From the NCBI GenBank assembly GCA_051886215.1, contig JBJEXX010000038.1, positions 1-64,000 of the forward strand: a DNA stretch of 64,000 nucleotides, written 5' to 3'. The notes under the pieces are model-generated. The model saw only the letters and a program-made list of their open reading frames with translations, had not been told where the DNA came from and did not search any database. Shown here in pieces: positions 25,436 through 33,494 of this stretch (positions are counted from its first letter, which is position 1; every line of letters begins with the position of its first letter). A program made the translations under genes and the position numbers. The stretch comes from JBJEXX01 sp051886215. Its GTDB lineage: Bacteria > Bacillota_I > Bacilli_A > RF39 > UBA660.

Positions 25436-27439
25436 TTATTTTTCTTGCTTATTCTCTTCTTCAGATTCTGAACTAGTACCTTCTAAAGCATCAATTAACT
25501 CTTGCTTATTCATTTTACTATAACCATTGATTTCCTTTGCCTTAGCCATTTCTTTTAAATCCGCAAGAGATTTCATCATAAGATTTTCTTCTTCATCTGG
25601 CATATGACCATTTTCTACCAAGAAATCAATTTGTTCTTTTGTAAGAGTCTCATATTCAAGTAAAGCATTAGCAATTGTTTCTAATAAATCTTTATTTTCA
25701 GTAATGATCTTAGTTGTTCTTTCATAACAATTATTAATTATTTTTCTCATTTCCAAATCTATTTCATGAGCAACCTCATTAGAAAAGTTTCTACTTTTAT
25801 TATAGTCTCTTCCTAAGAAAACTCCACCTTCTTGTTGTTCTAATTGAACTGGTCCCAAATCACTCATACCATATTCTGTAACCATACTACGAGCAATTTT
25901 AGTAGCCTTTTCAAAATCATTATGAGCTCCTGTTGTTATTTCACCAAATACAATTTCTTCGGCAACTCTTCCACCAAGTAAACCACTTATAGATTCTAAT
26001 AATTCTTTTCTTGTCGAAAAATATGTTTCTTCTTTTGGAAGCATCAAATTATAACCACCTGCAGCACCTCTTGGAATTATCGTTATTTTTTGAACTTCAT
26101 TAGCTCCCTCTAATTTTAAACCAATAACTGCATGCCCTGCTTCATGGAACGCAACTAATCTTCTTTCTTTTTCTGTATACTTATGACTTTTTTTAGCTGG
26201 ACCCATTAATACTCTATCATGAGCCTCGTCTAATTCACCCATAGTAATAACTTCTTTATCACGACGCACTGCAAGTAAAGCCGCCTCATTAAGTAAGTTT
26301 TCCAAATCAGCACCACTAAAACCAACTGTTCTTTTTGCTATGTTTTCTAATTTTACATTTTTAGCAAATTTTTTATTTCTAGCATGAACTTCTAATATTT
26401 CTTCTCTTCCTTTTACATCCGGCAAATTAACTGTAACTTGTCTATCAAATCTACCAGGTCTAAGAAGTGCTGGATCCAAAACATCAGCTCTATTTGTCGC
26501 TGCTATAACTATGATACCTTCATTGGCACCAAAACCATCCATTTCAGTTAATAATTGATTAAGTGTCTGCTCTCTTTCATCGTGTCCTCCACCAAGACCT
26601 GTTCCACGTTGTCTACCAACTGCATCTATTTCATCAATGAATATTAAACATGGTGCATTATGCTTAGCTTGTTTAAACATATCTCTAACACGACTAGCTC
26701 CAACACCTACAAATAATTCAACAAAGTCAGAACCACTTATATAATAGAATGGAACATTAGCTTCACCCGCTACTGCTTTAGCTAATAAAGTCTTACCTGT
26801 TCCCGGAGGACCAACTAATAAAACTCCTTTTGGTATTCTAGCACCTAATTTTTGAAATTTTTTAGGATTTTTTAAGAAATCAATTAATTCTTTTACTTCT
26901 TCTTTTTCTTCTTTAAGACCTGCAACATCTTTAAATGTTGTTTTTACATCACCGTTACTAAGTTTAGCTTTACTTCTTCCAAAATCCATGGATTTATTAG
27001 CTCCACCCATTTGTCTAGTCATAAAGAACAAACCAAGACCAACAATTAAAACTATTGGTAAAAAGTTAGTTATTACTAATAATAATGTACTAGATTCTGG
27101 ATCTTTTTCTGTAGTTATCTTCATATCAGAAGTTTCACTTGCTGTCATAACTTCAGATATAACACTATCAGTTAAAGGGACTCTTATAAAGAATGATTCA
27201 TTACTATCATATCCCTTCATTTTACCAGAAATTTCATATACAACACTTCTCTCTCTAGGAATTATTGTAATTTCAGTAATTTTACCTTTATCTAAAGCCT
27301 TTGAAAACTCATCATAGCTCAACATATTTACTTTATTATTACCTATATTAAATAAATAGAAAATTCCTAGTAAAATAAGTAATAAAAAGAAATATGGTAA
27401 TATACTTTTTCTCGCGTCTTTTAAATTTTTGTTATTCAT
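25436..27439 (-). CDS. ftsH: ATP-dependent zinc metalloprotease FtsH with C-terminal Rho_N/SAP-like extension
   Basis: Membrane-anchored AAA+ protease that degrades misfolded membrane and regulatory proteins. 667 residues: helix 1 (about 13-33), extracytoplasmic domain, helix 2 (about 117-137), AAA+ domain with GPPGTGKT and SRH region, zinc site HEAGH (near 430). After the usual C-terminus comes LADLKEMAKAKEINGYSKMN then KQELIDALEG (about residues 622-652), which matches the short Rho_N/SAP helix-turn-helix seen in nucleic-acid-binding proteins. A charged tail ends the protein. The core function is certain; the extension's role is not. Confidence 0.97.
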   Translation of the reverse strand: MNNKNLKDARKSILPYFFLLLILLGIFYLFNIGNNKVNMLSYDEFSKALDKGKITEITIIPRERSVVYEISGKMKGYDSNESFFIRVPLTDSVISEVMTASETSDMKITTEKDPESSTLLLVITNFLPIVLIVGLGLFFMTRQMGGANKSMDFGRSKAKLSNGDVKTTFKDVAGLKEEKEEVKELIDFLKNPKKFQKLGARIPKGVLLVGPPGTGKTLLAKAVAGEANVPFYYISGSDFVELFVGVGASRVRDMFKQAKHNAPCLIFIDEIDAVGRQRGTGLGGGHDEREQTLNQLLTEMDGFGANEGIIVIAATNRADVLDPALLRPGRFDRQVTVNLPDVKGREEILEVHARNKKFAKNVKLENIAKRTVGFSGADLENLLNEAALLAVRRDKEVITMGELDEAHDRVLMGPAKKSHKYTEKERRLVAFHEAGHAVIGLKLEGANEVQKITIIPRGAAGGYNLMLPKEETYFSTRKELLESISGLLGGRVAEEIVFGEITTGAHNDFEKATKIARSMVTEYGMSDLGPVQLEQQEGGVFLGRDYNKSRNFSNEVAHEIDLEMRKIINNCYERTTKIITENKDLLETIANALLEYETLTKEQIDFLVENGHMPDEEENLMMKSLADLKEMAKAKEINGYSKMNKQELIDALEGTSSESEEENKQEK

Positions 27440-27451
27440 AATATCACCTCT

Positions 27452-28777
27452 TTAATAATATTTAACTATTATATCATAATTACCGCTCTTTGGAACATCA
27501 AATTTAGATTTTTTCAATCCTGGTAACCAAACTATATTTCCGTCCGAATCAACTAACACTGGCCAAAGTTCTCTTTCCTTTTGAGGAATCTTACAGTCAA
27601 TAAAAATGTCTTTAATTTTTTTACTACCATTTAATCCTTTGATTTTTATTCTATCACCAAGTTTTCTAGTTCTAATATATAACGGAAATTTTACATCTTT
27701 ATTTGATAATCTACATACAAAATTACTATTGCTATCCTCTTCTGTTACTATTTCAATATGTTTTCCATTTGGTAAGATGGCATAATCTATAAGTTCTATT
27801 TCATAACTATCTATATTATTAGTTTCTTCTTCTAAATAAAACTTATCATAATTTTTTACTGCTTTAACTAAATTTGGTAAATAAATAAATGTATTCTTTT
27901 TATTAGAAAAAATTAAATTTATAATTAACTCCACATGCTTATCATTAATAAGCATTAAATCATCTTCATATTTATTTTCTAACATCATGTATATAATTTT
28001 CTTTTGAATCAAATGATCTAAATCACTAAATTTGTTAATATCTAATACATTATTTTCACAGACCCTTTTTATTTGAATACCTACTAACTTATCTATATAG
28101 TCATTATATTCTTTTAATGTATTACTATATTTTAAAAACTTTTTATGAACATTCTCATCTTCTCTTTTTAAAAAAGGTAAAATCACTTTTCTATATCTAT
28201 TTCTAGTATACTTATCTTTGAAATTTGATTTATCAACAACAAAAGGAATTTTCTTTTTCTTATCATAATCCTCAATTTCTTTTTTAGTATAAAAAATTAA
28301 AGGTCTGACCAATGTATATTTTCCACAATCATTAACAACATCAAAACCACTGTATCCTTTTAAAGTTGAACCTCTCACAATTCGCATTAATATAGTTTCA
28401 ATTAAATCATCTCCATGATGCGCAGTCATCAAATAATTTGCTTCATACTTATCAACTAACTCTTCAAAATACTTATATCTAATATTTCTAGCTTCATTAT
28501 GAAAATTATCATCACCATATTTTTCTATAATCATAGATTCAAATGTAACTTTTTTATCATGACAATAATTTTCCAAAAATTCTTTTTCTTTAAAGCTAGC
28601 CTTTCTGACATTATGATTTACATGAGCACATACTAATTTTAAATCAATTTTTTCTCTCACTTTTATTAAAAGATTTAATAAAGCCATAGAATCAGGACCA
28701 CCAGATACTCCTAAAACTATTGTATCCCTATCTTTTAATTTTATATTATTAATTAAAAAATCGTACGCTTCTTTCAT
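27452..28777 (-). CDS. tilS: tRNA(Ile)-lysidine synthase
   Basis: Converts C34 of the CAU-anticodon tRNA-Ile to lysidine, making it read AUA, an essential function in an AT-rich genome. 441 residues with the PP-loop VLGVSGGPDSMALL (about residues 19-32), HHGDDLIETILMRIVRGS, and a C-terminal region with a TilS-type RTRKLGDRIKIKGLNGSKKIKD motif. The ATG at 28777 follows GGTGATATT; the in-frame TTG at 28792 is unlikely. It precedes ftsH as in Bacillus, but hprT is missing between them. Confidence 0.96.
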   Translation of the reverse strand: MKEAYDFLINNIKLKDRDTIVLGVSGGPDSMALLNLLIKVREKIDLKLVCAHVNHNVRKASFKEKEFLENYCHDKKVTFESMIIEKYGDDNFHNEARNIRYKYFEELVDKYEANYLMTAHHGDDLIETILMRIVRGSTLKGYSGFDVVNDCGKYTLVRPLIFYTKKEIEDYDKKKKIPFVVDKSNFKDKYTRNRYRKVILPFLKREDENVHKKFLKYSNTLKEYNDYIDKLVGIQIKRVCENNVLDINKFSDLDHLIQKKIIYMMLENKYEDDLMLINDKHVELIINLIFSNKKNTFIYLPNLVKAVKNYDKFYLEEETNNIDSYEIELIDYAILPNGKHIEIVTEEDSNSNFVCRLSNKDVKFPLYIRTRKLGDRIKIKGLNGSKKIKDIFIDCKIPQKERELWPVLVDSDGNIVWLPGLKKSKFDVPKSGNYDIIVKYY

Positions 28778-28793
28778 AATATCACCAAACAAT

Positions 28794-28822
28794 ATTGTAT
28801 ATTAAATATTAATTTATATCAA
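28794..28822 (-). promoter_or_regulatory. promoter for tilS-ftsH
   Basis: On the minus strand, -35 TTGATA (28817-28822), a 17-base spacer and -10 TACAAT (28794-28799). Confidence 0.75.
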
Positions 28823-28830
28823 GAGCAAGC

Positions 28831-28862
28831 AAAAAAAGAAAAGAAAATTTATTTATTTTCTT
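28831..28862 (-). terminator. terminator after divIC
   Basis: The minus strand has AAGAAAAT ... ATTTTCTT (8-bp stem, six-base loop) followed by TTCTTTTTTT; it overlaps the divIC stop. Confidence 0.8.
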
Positions 28863-29178
28863 CACTACTTTCTTCATCATCCGGAATTTGTATTACAATC
28901 TCCCCATCTTTAGAATACAAATATTTTTCCCTGGCATATCTAGCTACGTAATCAGGATCTTGCATCTTTTTTACATCTACTTTTAATTCCTCTTCTTTTT
29001 CTTTTAATTCAACAAGTTTATTTTCCAATTCTCTCTTTTCTTGATATTTATCAAATATTTCTACCCAACAATTTCCAACAGCCAAACATAAAACAACTAT
29101 TAAAACAATACTACCTGTACATAAAAATAGTAATCTTCTTCTATTTTTTATTTTTGACTTTTTTTTGGTTCTTGTCAC
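28849..29178 (-). CDS. divIC: septum formation initiator DivIC (FtsB-like)
   Basis: Bitopic division protein that forms a complex with FtsL and DivIB. 109 residues: basic cytoplasmic N-terminus (KKKSKIKNRRR), one membrane helix (about 16-36), an extracellular coiled coil (KRELENKLVELKEKEEEL) and the conserved DPDYVARYAREKYLYSKDGE. The start is GTG behind GAGGTGTG. It follows yabP-yabQ as in Bacillus but is separated here by a 240-bp element and has its own promoter. Confidence 0.92.
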   Translation of the reverse strand: MTRTKKKSKIKNRRRLLFLCTGSIVLIVVLCLAVGNCWVEIFDKYQEKRELENKLVELKEKEEELKVDVKKMQDPDYVARYAREKYLYSKDGEIVIQIPDDEESSEENK

Positions 29179-29204
29179 TTATCACACCTCTATATTCTAT
29201 AGAG

Positions 29205-29233
29205 ATTATAACAAAAAACATATCTAAATTCAA
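29205..29233 (-). promoter_or_regulatory. promoter for divIC
   Basis: On the minus strand, -35 TTGAAT (29228-29233), a 17-base spacer and -10 TATAAT (29205-29210). Confidence 0.8.
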
Positions 29234-29270
29234 TGTTTTAAGTATTTTATTTTAAACATTACATATCTTT

Positions 29271-29510
29271 ACAAGAACATAAGAATGAAATAAATTTCAT
29301 CCGTCTTAGTTGTTGCCTTCTAAGTTGCCTACTTCTTAGATAAAGTATCCTTTATTCTCCATAGTCTTAAATTCTGATAGTCGCTACTGTATTTTTCTTT
29401 TCTTTATTATTATTTTTTTTATTTCTTCTACATATCATATGCTTTATACATTGCATTACCACTATGATATTTTTGTATTCATATTATACATATAAAACTT
29501 ATGTTCTTTA
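29271..29510 (-). other. 240-bp non-coding element with terminal inverted repeats: structured RNA or MITE-like insertion
   Basis: This is the longest unexplained gap in the window. Its ends are inverted repeats (29271-29283 and 29498-29510; inner 11 of 13 bases pair perfectly, arm AAGAACATAAG). Both sides are flanked at once by the direct repeat ATATCTTT (29263-29270, 29511-29518), as a target duplication would be. Inside, the minus strand has several stems: ATATCATA / TATGATAT, ATAAAG / CTTTAT, CTAAG / CTTAG, ATGAAAT / ATTTCAT. An A-rich linker and a GA-rich, more GC-containing 3' half with AGGCAACTTAG and AGGCAACAACTAAG complete it. No coding potential is seen. I could not match it to 6S, tmRNA, RNase P or a known riboswitch. 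Confidence 0.5.
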
Positions 29511-29783
29511 ATATCTTTTTTTCAAAAATATCACTTTCCTTATTAATAAAAAACCCAGCGCAAATACACCTAAAAAATATGGATGTATTACTGCGTAATT
29601 AACTTTTACCATTATAAAGAAATAAATAATTGTCATAAAAATTACAAAAACAAAATTCGATAATATTTTATAAACAATTTTTGTGGAAAACAAAAATTTA
29701 GAAAAATAGTTATAAACAAAAAATGTGAATATACCATATAAAAAAGATATTATCAAACTAATAATCTGAATTTTTAAACTCAT
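29508..29783 (-). CDS. yabQ: YabQ-like spore-cortex protein
   Basis: 91 residues with three hydrophobic segments (about 7-27, 41-60, 68-85), consistent with the YabQ membrane fold; in Bacillus YabQ is needed for spore cortex formation. Identification rests mostly on place between yabP and divIC and on membrane pattern. It is much shorter than B. subtilis YabQ (about 210). Its stop codon is made by the end base pairs of the adjoining 240-bp element, so truncation by an insertion is possible. Its ATG overlaps the yabP TGA. Confidence 0.65.
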   Translation of the reverse strand: MSLKIQIISLIISFLYGIFTFFVYNYFSKFLFSTKIVYKILSNFVFVIFMTIIYFFIMVKVNYAVIHPYFLGVFALGFLLIRKVIFLKKRY

Positions 29784-30073
29784 TTAAACAACCTACTAAA
29801 TACTCCATTTTCAGAATTTTTCTTCTTCACATCATCTATATAAACAAAACTATTAACTAAACCCTTTATAGAAACATTACCTTGAACACTATCCATTTTT
29901 AAAAGTTCTAAATTATCACCTTTAATTAATAAATGTCCCATTACAGTATCTAATAAGAATTCTTCTTCATCAAAATTTTCAATTTTTTTAATTCCCGTTA
30001 AAGTCATATTTTTTCTTTCGTTTAAATTAATCATGTGATTATAACTATTATTTATTAAATTATCTTTATCCAT
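29780..30073 (-). CDS. yabP: sporulation protein YabP
   Basis: 97 residues with the YabP/YqfC beta fold: RKNMTLTGIKKIENFDEEEFLLDTV, MGHLLIKGDNLELLKMD and GNVSIKGLVNSFVYIDD. In Bacillus YabP works with YabQ in the mother cell during cortex assembly. It ends in TGA overlapping the yabQ start (ATGA), which couples the two and confirms TGA as a stop. The ribosome site is AGGAGGA. Confidence 0.9.
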   Translation of the reverse strand: MDKDNLINNSYNHMINLNERKNMTLTGIKKIENFDEEEFLLDTVMGHLLIKGDNLELLKMDSVQGNVSIKGLVNSFVYIDDVKKKNSENGVFSRLFK

Positions 30074-30115
30074 AATATCCTCCTAAAAAATATTATGAAA
30101 AACAATAATAAAATA

Positions 30116-30139
30116 TTAAAAAAAGAGGTTATTCCTCTT
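30116..30139 (-). terminator. terminator after spoVG
   Basis: The minus strand has AAGAGG ... CCTCTT followed by TTTTT; it overlaps the spoVG stop. Confidence 0.8.
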
Positions 30140-30404
30140 CTGATACTTCTTCGGCATTATTATAAGCTTCTAATATAGCGTCCTCAAACATTGAACGAAC
30201 TTCAGGATTAATAGGATGAGCAATATCTCTATATCCACCTGTTGCTGTCTTACGACTTGGCATTGCTATAAATAGACCATTATCTCCTTCAATAATTCTA
30301 ATATCATGTACTGCAAAACTATCATCAAGTAAAACAGATGCTATTCCTTTCATTCTAGAACCTTCTTTTTCAATTTTGCGCACATTAACTGATGTAATTT
30401 TCAT
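30129..30404 (-). CDS. spoVG: SpoVG, RNA/DNA-binding regulator
   Basis: 91 residues beginning MKITSVNVRKIEKEGSRMKG, with the conserved DDSFAVHDIRIIEG and MPSRKTATGGYRDIAHPINP segments. SpoVG is a small nucleic-acid-binding regulator affecting septation, sporulation and virulence traits in Bacilli. Length is standard. It has a GAGGAGG ribosome site, a candidate promoter after veg, and a terminator. Confidence 0.96.
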   Translation of the reverse strand: MKITSVNVRKIEKEGSRMKGIASVLLDDSFAVHDIRIIEGDNGLFIAMPSRKTATGGYRDIAHPINPEVRSMFEDAILEAYNNAEEVSEEE

Positions 30405-30433
30405 AAGTCTACCTCCTCAACTTTTATAACTCA

Positions 30434-30463
30434 ATTTTATAATAAAAATCTGCCAAAAGTCAA
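30434..30463 (-). promoter_or_regulatory. candidate promoter for spoVG
   Basis: On the minus strand, -35 TTGACT (30458-30463), an 18-base spacer and -10 TAAAAT (30434-30439). This is sigma-A type; I see no clear sigma-H motif, although Bacillus spoVG is sigma-H dependent. Confidence 0.55.
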
Positions 30464-30473
30464 TATATTTGGA

Positions 30474-30695
30474 CTATTTATCAAATATTTCTAACGTTTC
30501 TGTCAAAACATCACTATAAGAAAAAGTTTTCAAAAATTCATTACCATTATCTAATTTTATAGTAAATACACTACTATAAGCATTCTCTATACGGCCAGAG
30601 AATTCTTCAATCTGATTACGAGCACCATTATACTTGAATCTTAATTTTTTACCAATATCAGCCCTAATACGTTCAATAACTTTTTCTCGCATCAT
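30474..30695 (-). CDS. veg: Veg protein
   Basis: 73 residues with the Veg/DUF1021 pattern IRADIGKKLRFKYNGARNQIEEFSG and NGNEFLKTFSYSDVLTETLEI. In B. subtilis Veg stimulates biofilm matrix genes by interfering with SinR; this is notable beside two TasA-like genes in the window. The start overlaps the yabG TGA (ATGATG), so the two are coupled. Confidence 0.92.
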   Translation of the reverse strand: MMREKVIERIRADIGKKLRFKYNGARNQIEEFSGRIENAYSSVFTIKLDNGNEFLKTFSYSDVLTETLEIFDK

Positions 30696-31477
30696 CTTGG
30701 ATACCCCACATACATTGTTCCATTCGTCATAATACCACCTATACCATCACTTCCAAATTTTGTTTTCTCTAAAATATTTATCAAATCTATAGTTTTATTT
30801 CTTTCGGAAAGAGCCGTAGAAACCGCTATTATGGCAGGATCTAAAGCATGTATATTTATTCTTTTAGGACTAGATGCAAAATTAGCTCCTGCTTTAATCA
30901 ATTCTTCGTAATCAGATTGGCAAGCTCCTGCAATTATAACTAATTTATCTTGACTTTTTTCATAATTTCTAGCTGCTTCTATAGCGGACACAAAGTTTTT
31001 ACTATTTTTATAATTATCTAAATTATCTTTACTACCTTTATTTTTGTAAAAAGCATCATGCCCTGTTATAACAACAATATCAGGTTTCAACTCTTTTAAA
31101 TATTTTTCTATTGTTTTTGCTATTTCCTCTTCTTTTAAAGTAAGACCAAAAGCTCGAATATTCATCTCTTCATAAAAATTTAAACATCGTGATAAATATT
31201 TATCATCTCCATCAATATGTAAAACTTTACCCGGTAAATAAAAATACTCATCACGATTTAAATCTAAAAGAGAGCTAACTCTCCTCATAAGATCTTTATC
31301 ATCATTAACAACTAATTTCTTATCAACTTTAACAAGATCACTTAATTTGCTATCAGCAGATAATCTAATGTTATATCCCTGCAAATAAGCAATCTCACCA
31401 CTAATATCAACTATTTCAAAAACAGTATCATTATTATAAGAATTTCTAGTCACTAAATCTCCAATATTAAAAGACAT
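30692..31477 (-). CDS. yabG: sporulation-specific protease YabG
   Basis: 261 residues matching the YabG family that processes spore coat proteins in Bacillus and cortex/coat precursors in clostridia: GDLVTRNSYNNDTVFEIVDI, PGKVLHIDGDDKYLSRCLNFY, VVITGHDAFYKN, AGACQSDYEELIKAGANFASSPKRINIHALDP. The His and Cys in these motifs fit its cysteine-type protease assignment. It ends in TGA. Its presence is strong evidence for sporulation ancestry. Confidence 0.95.
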   Translation of the reverse strand: MSFNIGDLVTRNSYNNDTVFEIVDISGEIAYLQGYNIRLSADSKLSDLVKVDKKLVVNDDKDLMRRVSSLLDLNRDEYFYLPGKVLHIDGDDKYLSRCLNFYEEMNIRAFGLTLKEEEIAKTIEKYLKELKPDIVVITGHDAFYKNKGSKDNLDNYKNSKNFVSAIEAARNYEKSQDKLVIIAGACQSDYEELIKAGANFASSPKRINIHALDPAIIAVSTALSERNKTIDLINILEKTKFGSDGIGGIMTNGTMYVGYPR

Positions 31478-31539
31478 ATAATCATCTCCACCTAATTATA
31501 TGTCTTTGTTATTTATTTTATTATCAATAAAATTCAATT

Positions 31540-32334
31540 CTATATCAATGAATTAGCTATTTCTACAAATATTTCTAAAGAAAGTTTTTCTGCTCTTGTA
31601 GTTAAATCCATATCATGACGCTTTAATACATCATTAATCTTATCTAAATCATAATTTTTTAAATTATTTTTTAAATTTTTTCTTTTGAATTGAAAACTAT
31701 CTCTCACTAACTTAAAAAATACAAATTTATCTTTTAAATGCAATCTATCATTCTTTAAATTCATCATAACCACAGCACTATCTACATTTGGTACAGGATT
31801 AAAATTATTTCTAGAAACAACAAATAATCTTTTTATATCATAAAAATAATTTAAGAAAACAGTTAAAGAATTATATTCTTTAGTTCCAACTTTAGCGCAA
31901 AACCTATCCGCAACCTCTTTTTGAATCATTATAACAATATTTTTTATATCCATATCCAAACTTATAATTTTATTTACTATAGGAGTAGTAATATAATATG
32001 GAAGATTAGCAATAAAATATATATTTTCAGCATTATATTCCGCAATATCTTTAGAAATATCTCTTTTAATAAAATCATCAAAAATTATTTTGACATTATC
32101 GTCATTTTTCAAATTATCGTATAAAATTTCTTCTAAATCCTGATCTATTTCATAAGCTAAAACATTATCAAATTTCATAGCTAAACATTTAGTTAATGCA
32201 CCTGCACCAGGACCAACTTCAATAACTAAATTATTGTTATCTGGATTAACTGAACTTACTATATTATTAATTATCTTATTATTAGTTAAAAAATTTTGTC
32301 CATATTTTTTTTTAAAATTAATTTCTTTTTTCAT
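31540..32334 (-). CDS. ksgA: 16S rRNA (adenine(1518)-N6/adenine(1519)-N6)-dimethyltransferase
   Basis: Dimethylates two adjacent adenines in helix 45 of 16S rRNA. 264 residues: YGQNFLTNNKIINNIV, SAM motif VIEVGPGAGALTKCL, and catalytic IANLPYYITTPIV. The ATG at 32334 follows GGAGTTGAAT; an in-frame TTG 15 bases earlier lacks support. It follows the SipW island and precedes yabG as in Bacillus. Confidence 0.97.
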   Translation of the reverse strand: MKKEINFKKKYGQNFLTNNKIINNIVSSVNPDNNNLVIEVGPGAGALTKCLAMKFDNVLAYEIDQDLEEILYDNLKNDDNVKIIFDDFIKRDISKDIAEYNAENIYFIANLPYYITTPIVNKIISLDMDIKNIVIMIQKEVADRFCAKVGTKEYNSLTVFLNYFYDIKRLFVVSRNNFNPVPNVDSAVVMMNLKNDRLHLKDKFVFFKLVRDSFQFKRKNLKNNLKNYDLDKINDVLKRHDMDLTTRAEKLSLEIFVEIANSLI

Positions 32335-32366
32335 ATTCAACTCCAACAAGCAAATATTATAAAATA

Positions 32367-32810
32367 TTATATTTTTACAGTCAAATTCTTTTTACTTTTA
32401 AAATTTATCATTAATAAAATATTAGTAATTGATAAGCCATATAACATAATTTTTAATGGAATTAAAAAATCATTAAAATAATTAAAATTGATATTATATC
32501 CAAGTTTGCTATTAGCAAGCATATAAGTGTCAAAAATAGTTCTATAATCAACAAATATTATTAAACAAAAAACTAAACAACATGTTATATTATAAAATAA
32601 ATTCTTTTGTACTTTCTTTTTATTAAAAAGAAAATTAATACAAAATAAAACAAAAATAATAATAAATGGAATAAATATTTTATAAGATTGAATTAAACTT
32701 TTATTTAATCTATGATACATATAAATAACTATATATAAAGTTAAAACAAAAGATATAATTAAGAGAATATATTTTAAAATACTAAATATTTTATTAACAA
32801 TACTAGTCAT
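32367..32810 (-). CDS. uncharacterised four-helix membrane protein
   Basis: 147 residues with four hydrophobic segments (about 9-30, 43-62, 72-90 and 113-133) and no recognised motif. It overlaps the preceding membrane-protein gene by 8 bases and follows SipW, so it probably belongs to the same secretion island. Function unknown. Confidence 0.6.
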   Translation of the reverse strand: MTSIVNKIFSILKYILLIISFVLTLYIVIYMYHRLNKSLIQSYKIFIPFIIIFVLFCINFLFNKKKVQKNLFYNITCCLVFCLIIFVDYRTIFDTYMLANSKLGYNINFNYFNDFLIPLKIMLYGLSITNILLMINFKSKKNLTVKI

Positions 32811-33486
32811 TATTTGTCACCTCTTTATTATATTTATCAGATATAATTAATACCAAATCAGAGCTTTCTTTATATATATCCAATAAATTATTCAAATGAT
32901 CTCCTACTTTATCATAATTATTATTATTTATAAATTTTGTATTAAAATAAAAACTACTATTATTTTGAATATCACGATTTATATAATACAATTCATTATT
33001 TAAAGAATCTATATGAGACTTTATTATTTGATTATTAAATTCTAAAAAGTCCATATTATATTCATTTTGATAAGTAATATAATAGATATTTTCAATTAAA
33101 CATCCATTAATAACATCATTTGATACAACCGCTCTAAGATTTTCTACATCTTTAATATTAACTTTTTCTTTTGATTTTAAGTCTTTCAAATAATCATTAT
33201 CTAAATAAGTTAAACAATTAGAAAGATTATTTCTTAACTGTATAACAGAAAGAGAAGATTCTCCCATATAATTATTGTTATCAACAGCAATATTATCTCT
33301 TATTTTATTAATATTATTTTTAATTGCTTTATAATTATCTATTTCAGTAATGTCTTTATCATAAGTTTTTCTGATTTCTTGATAATGATAAATATTGGCA
33401 ATTAAATAAAAAGAACTATAAGCAAAAATTAATCCAATTAGGGAATACGCTAATACTTTTATGTATTCATTTATAAATATCCTCAT
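32803..33486 (-). CDS. uncharacterised bitopic protein with long helical domain
   Basis: 227 residues: a short cytoplasmic start, one membrane helix (about 11-32), then a roughly 190-residue extracellular part rich in Asn, Tyr and charged residues, predicted mostly helical, with two Cys near residues 90 and 130. Co-transcription with sipW and the four-helix protein suggests a helper or adaptor for matrix-protein export; this is inference from context only. No homologue recognised. Confidence 0.6.
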   Translation of the reverse strand: MRIFINEYIKVLAYSLIGLIFAYSSFYLIANIYHYQEIRKTYDKDITEIDNYKAIKNNINKIRDNIAVDNNNYMGESSLSVIQLRNNLSNCLTYLDNDYLKDLKSKEKVNIKDVENLRAVVSNDVINGCLIENIYYITYQNEYNMDFLEFNNQIIKSHIDSLNNELYYINRDIQNNSSFYFNTKFINNNNYDKVGDHLNNLLDIYKESSDLVLIISDKYNKEVTNND

Positions 33487-33494
33487 AAAACACC

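Noticed and set aside
29268..29508. 6S RNA, tmRNA, RNase P RNA or a T-box/riboswitch in the yabQ-divIC gap
   Set aside because: None of the conserved cores (RNase P GAGGAAAGTCC-type, tmRNA tRNA-like ends, T-box motif) is present; left as an unidentified element.
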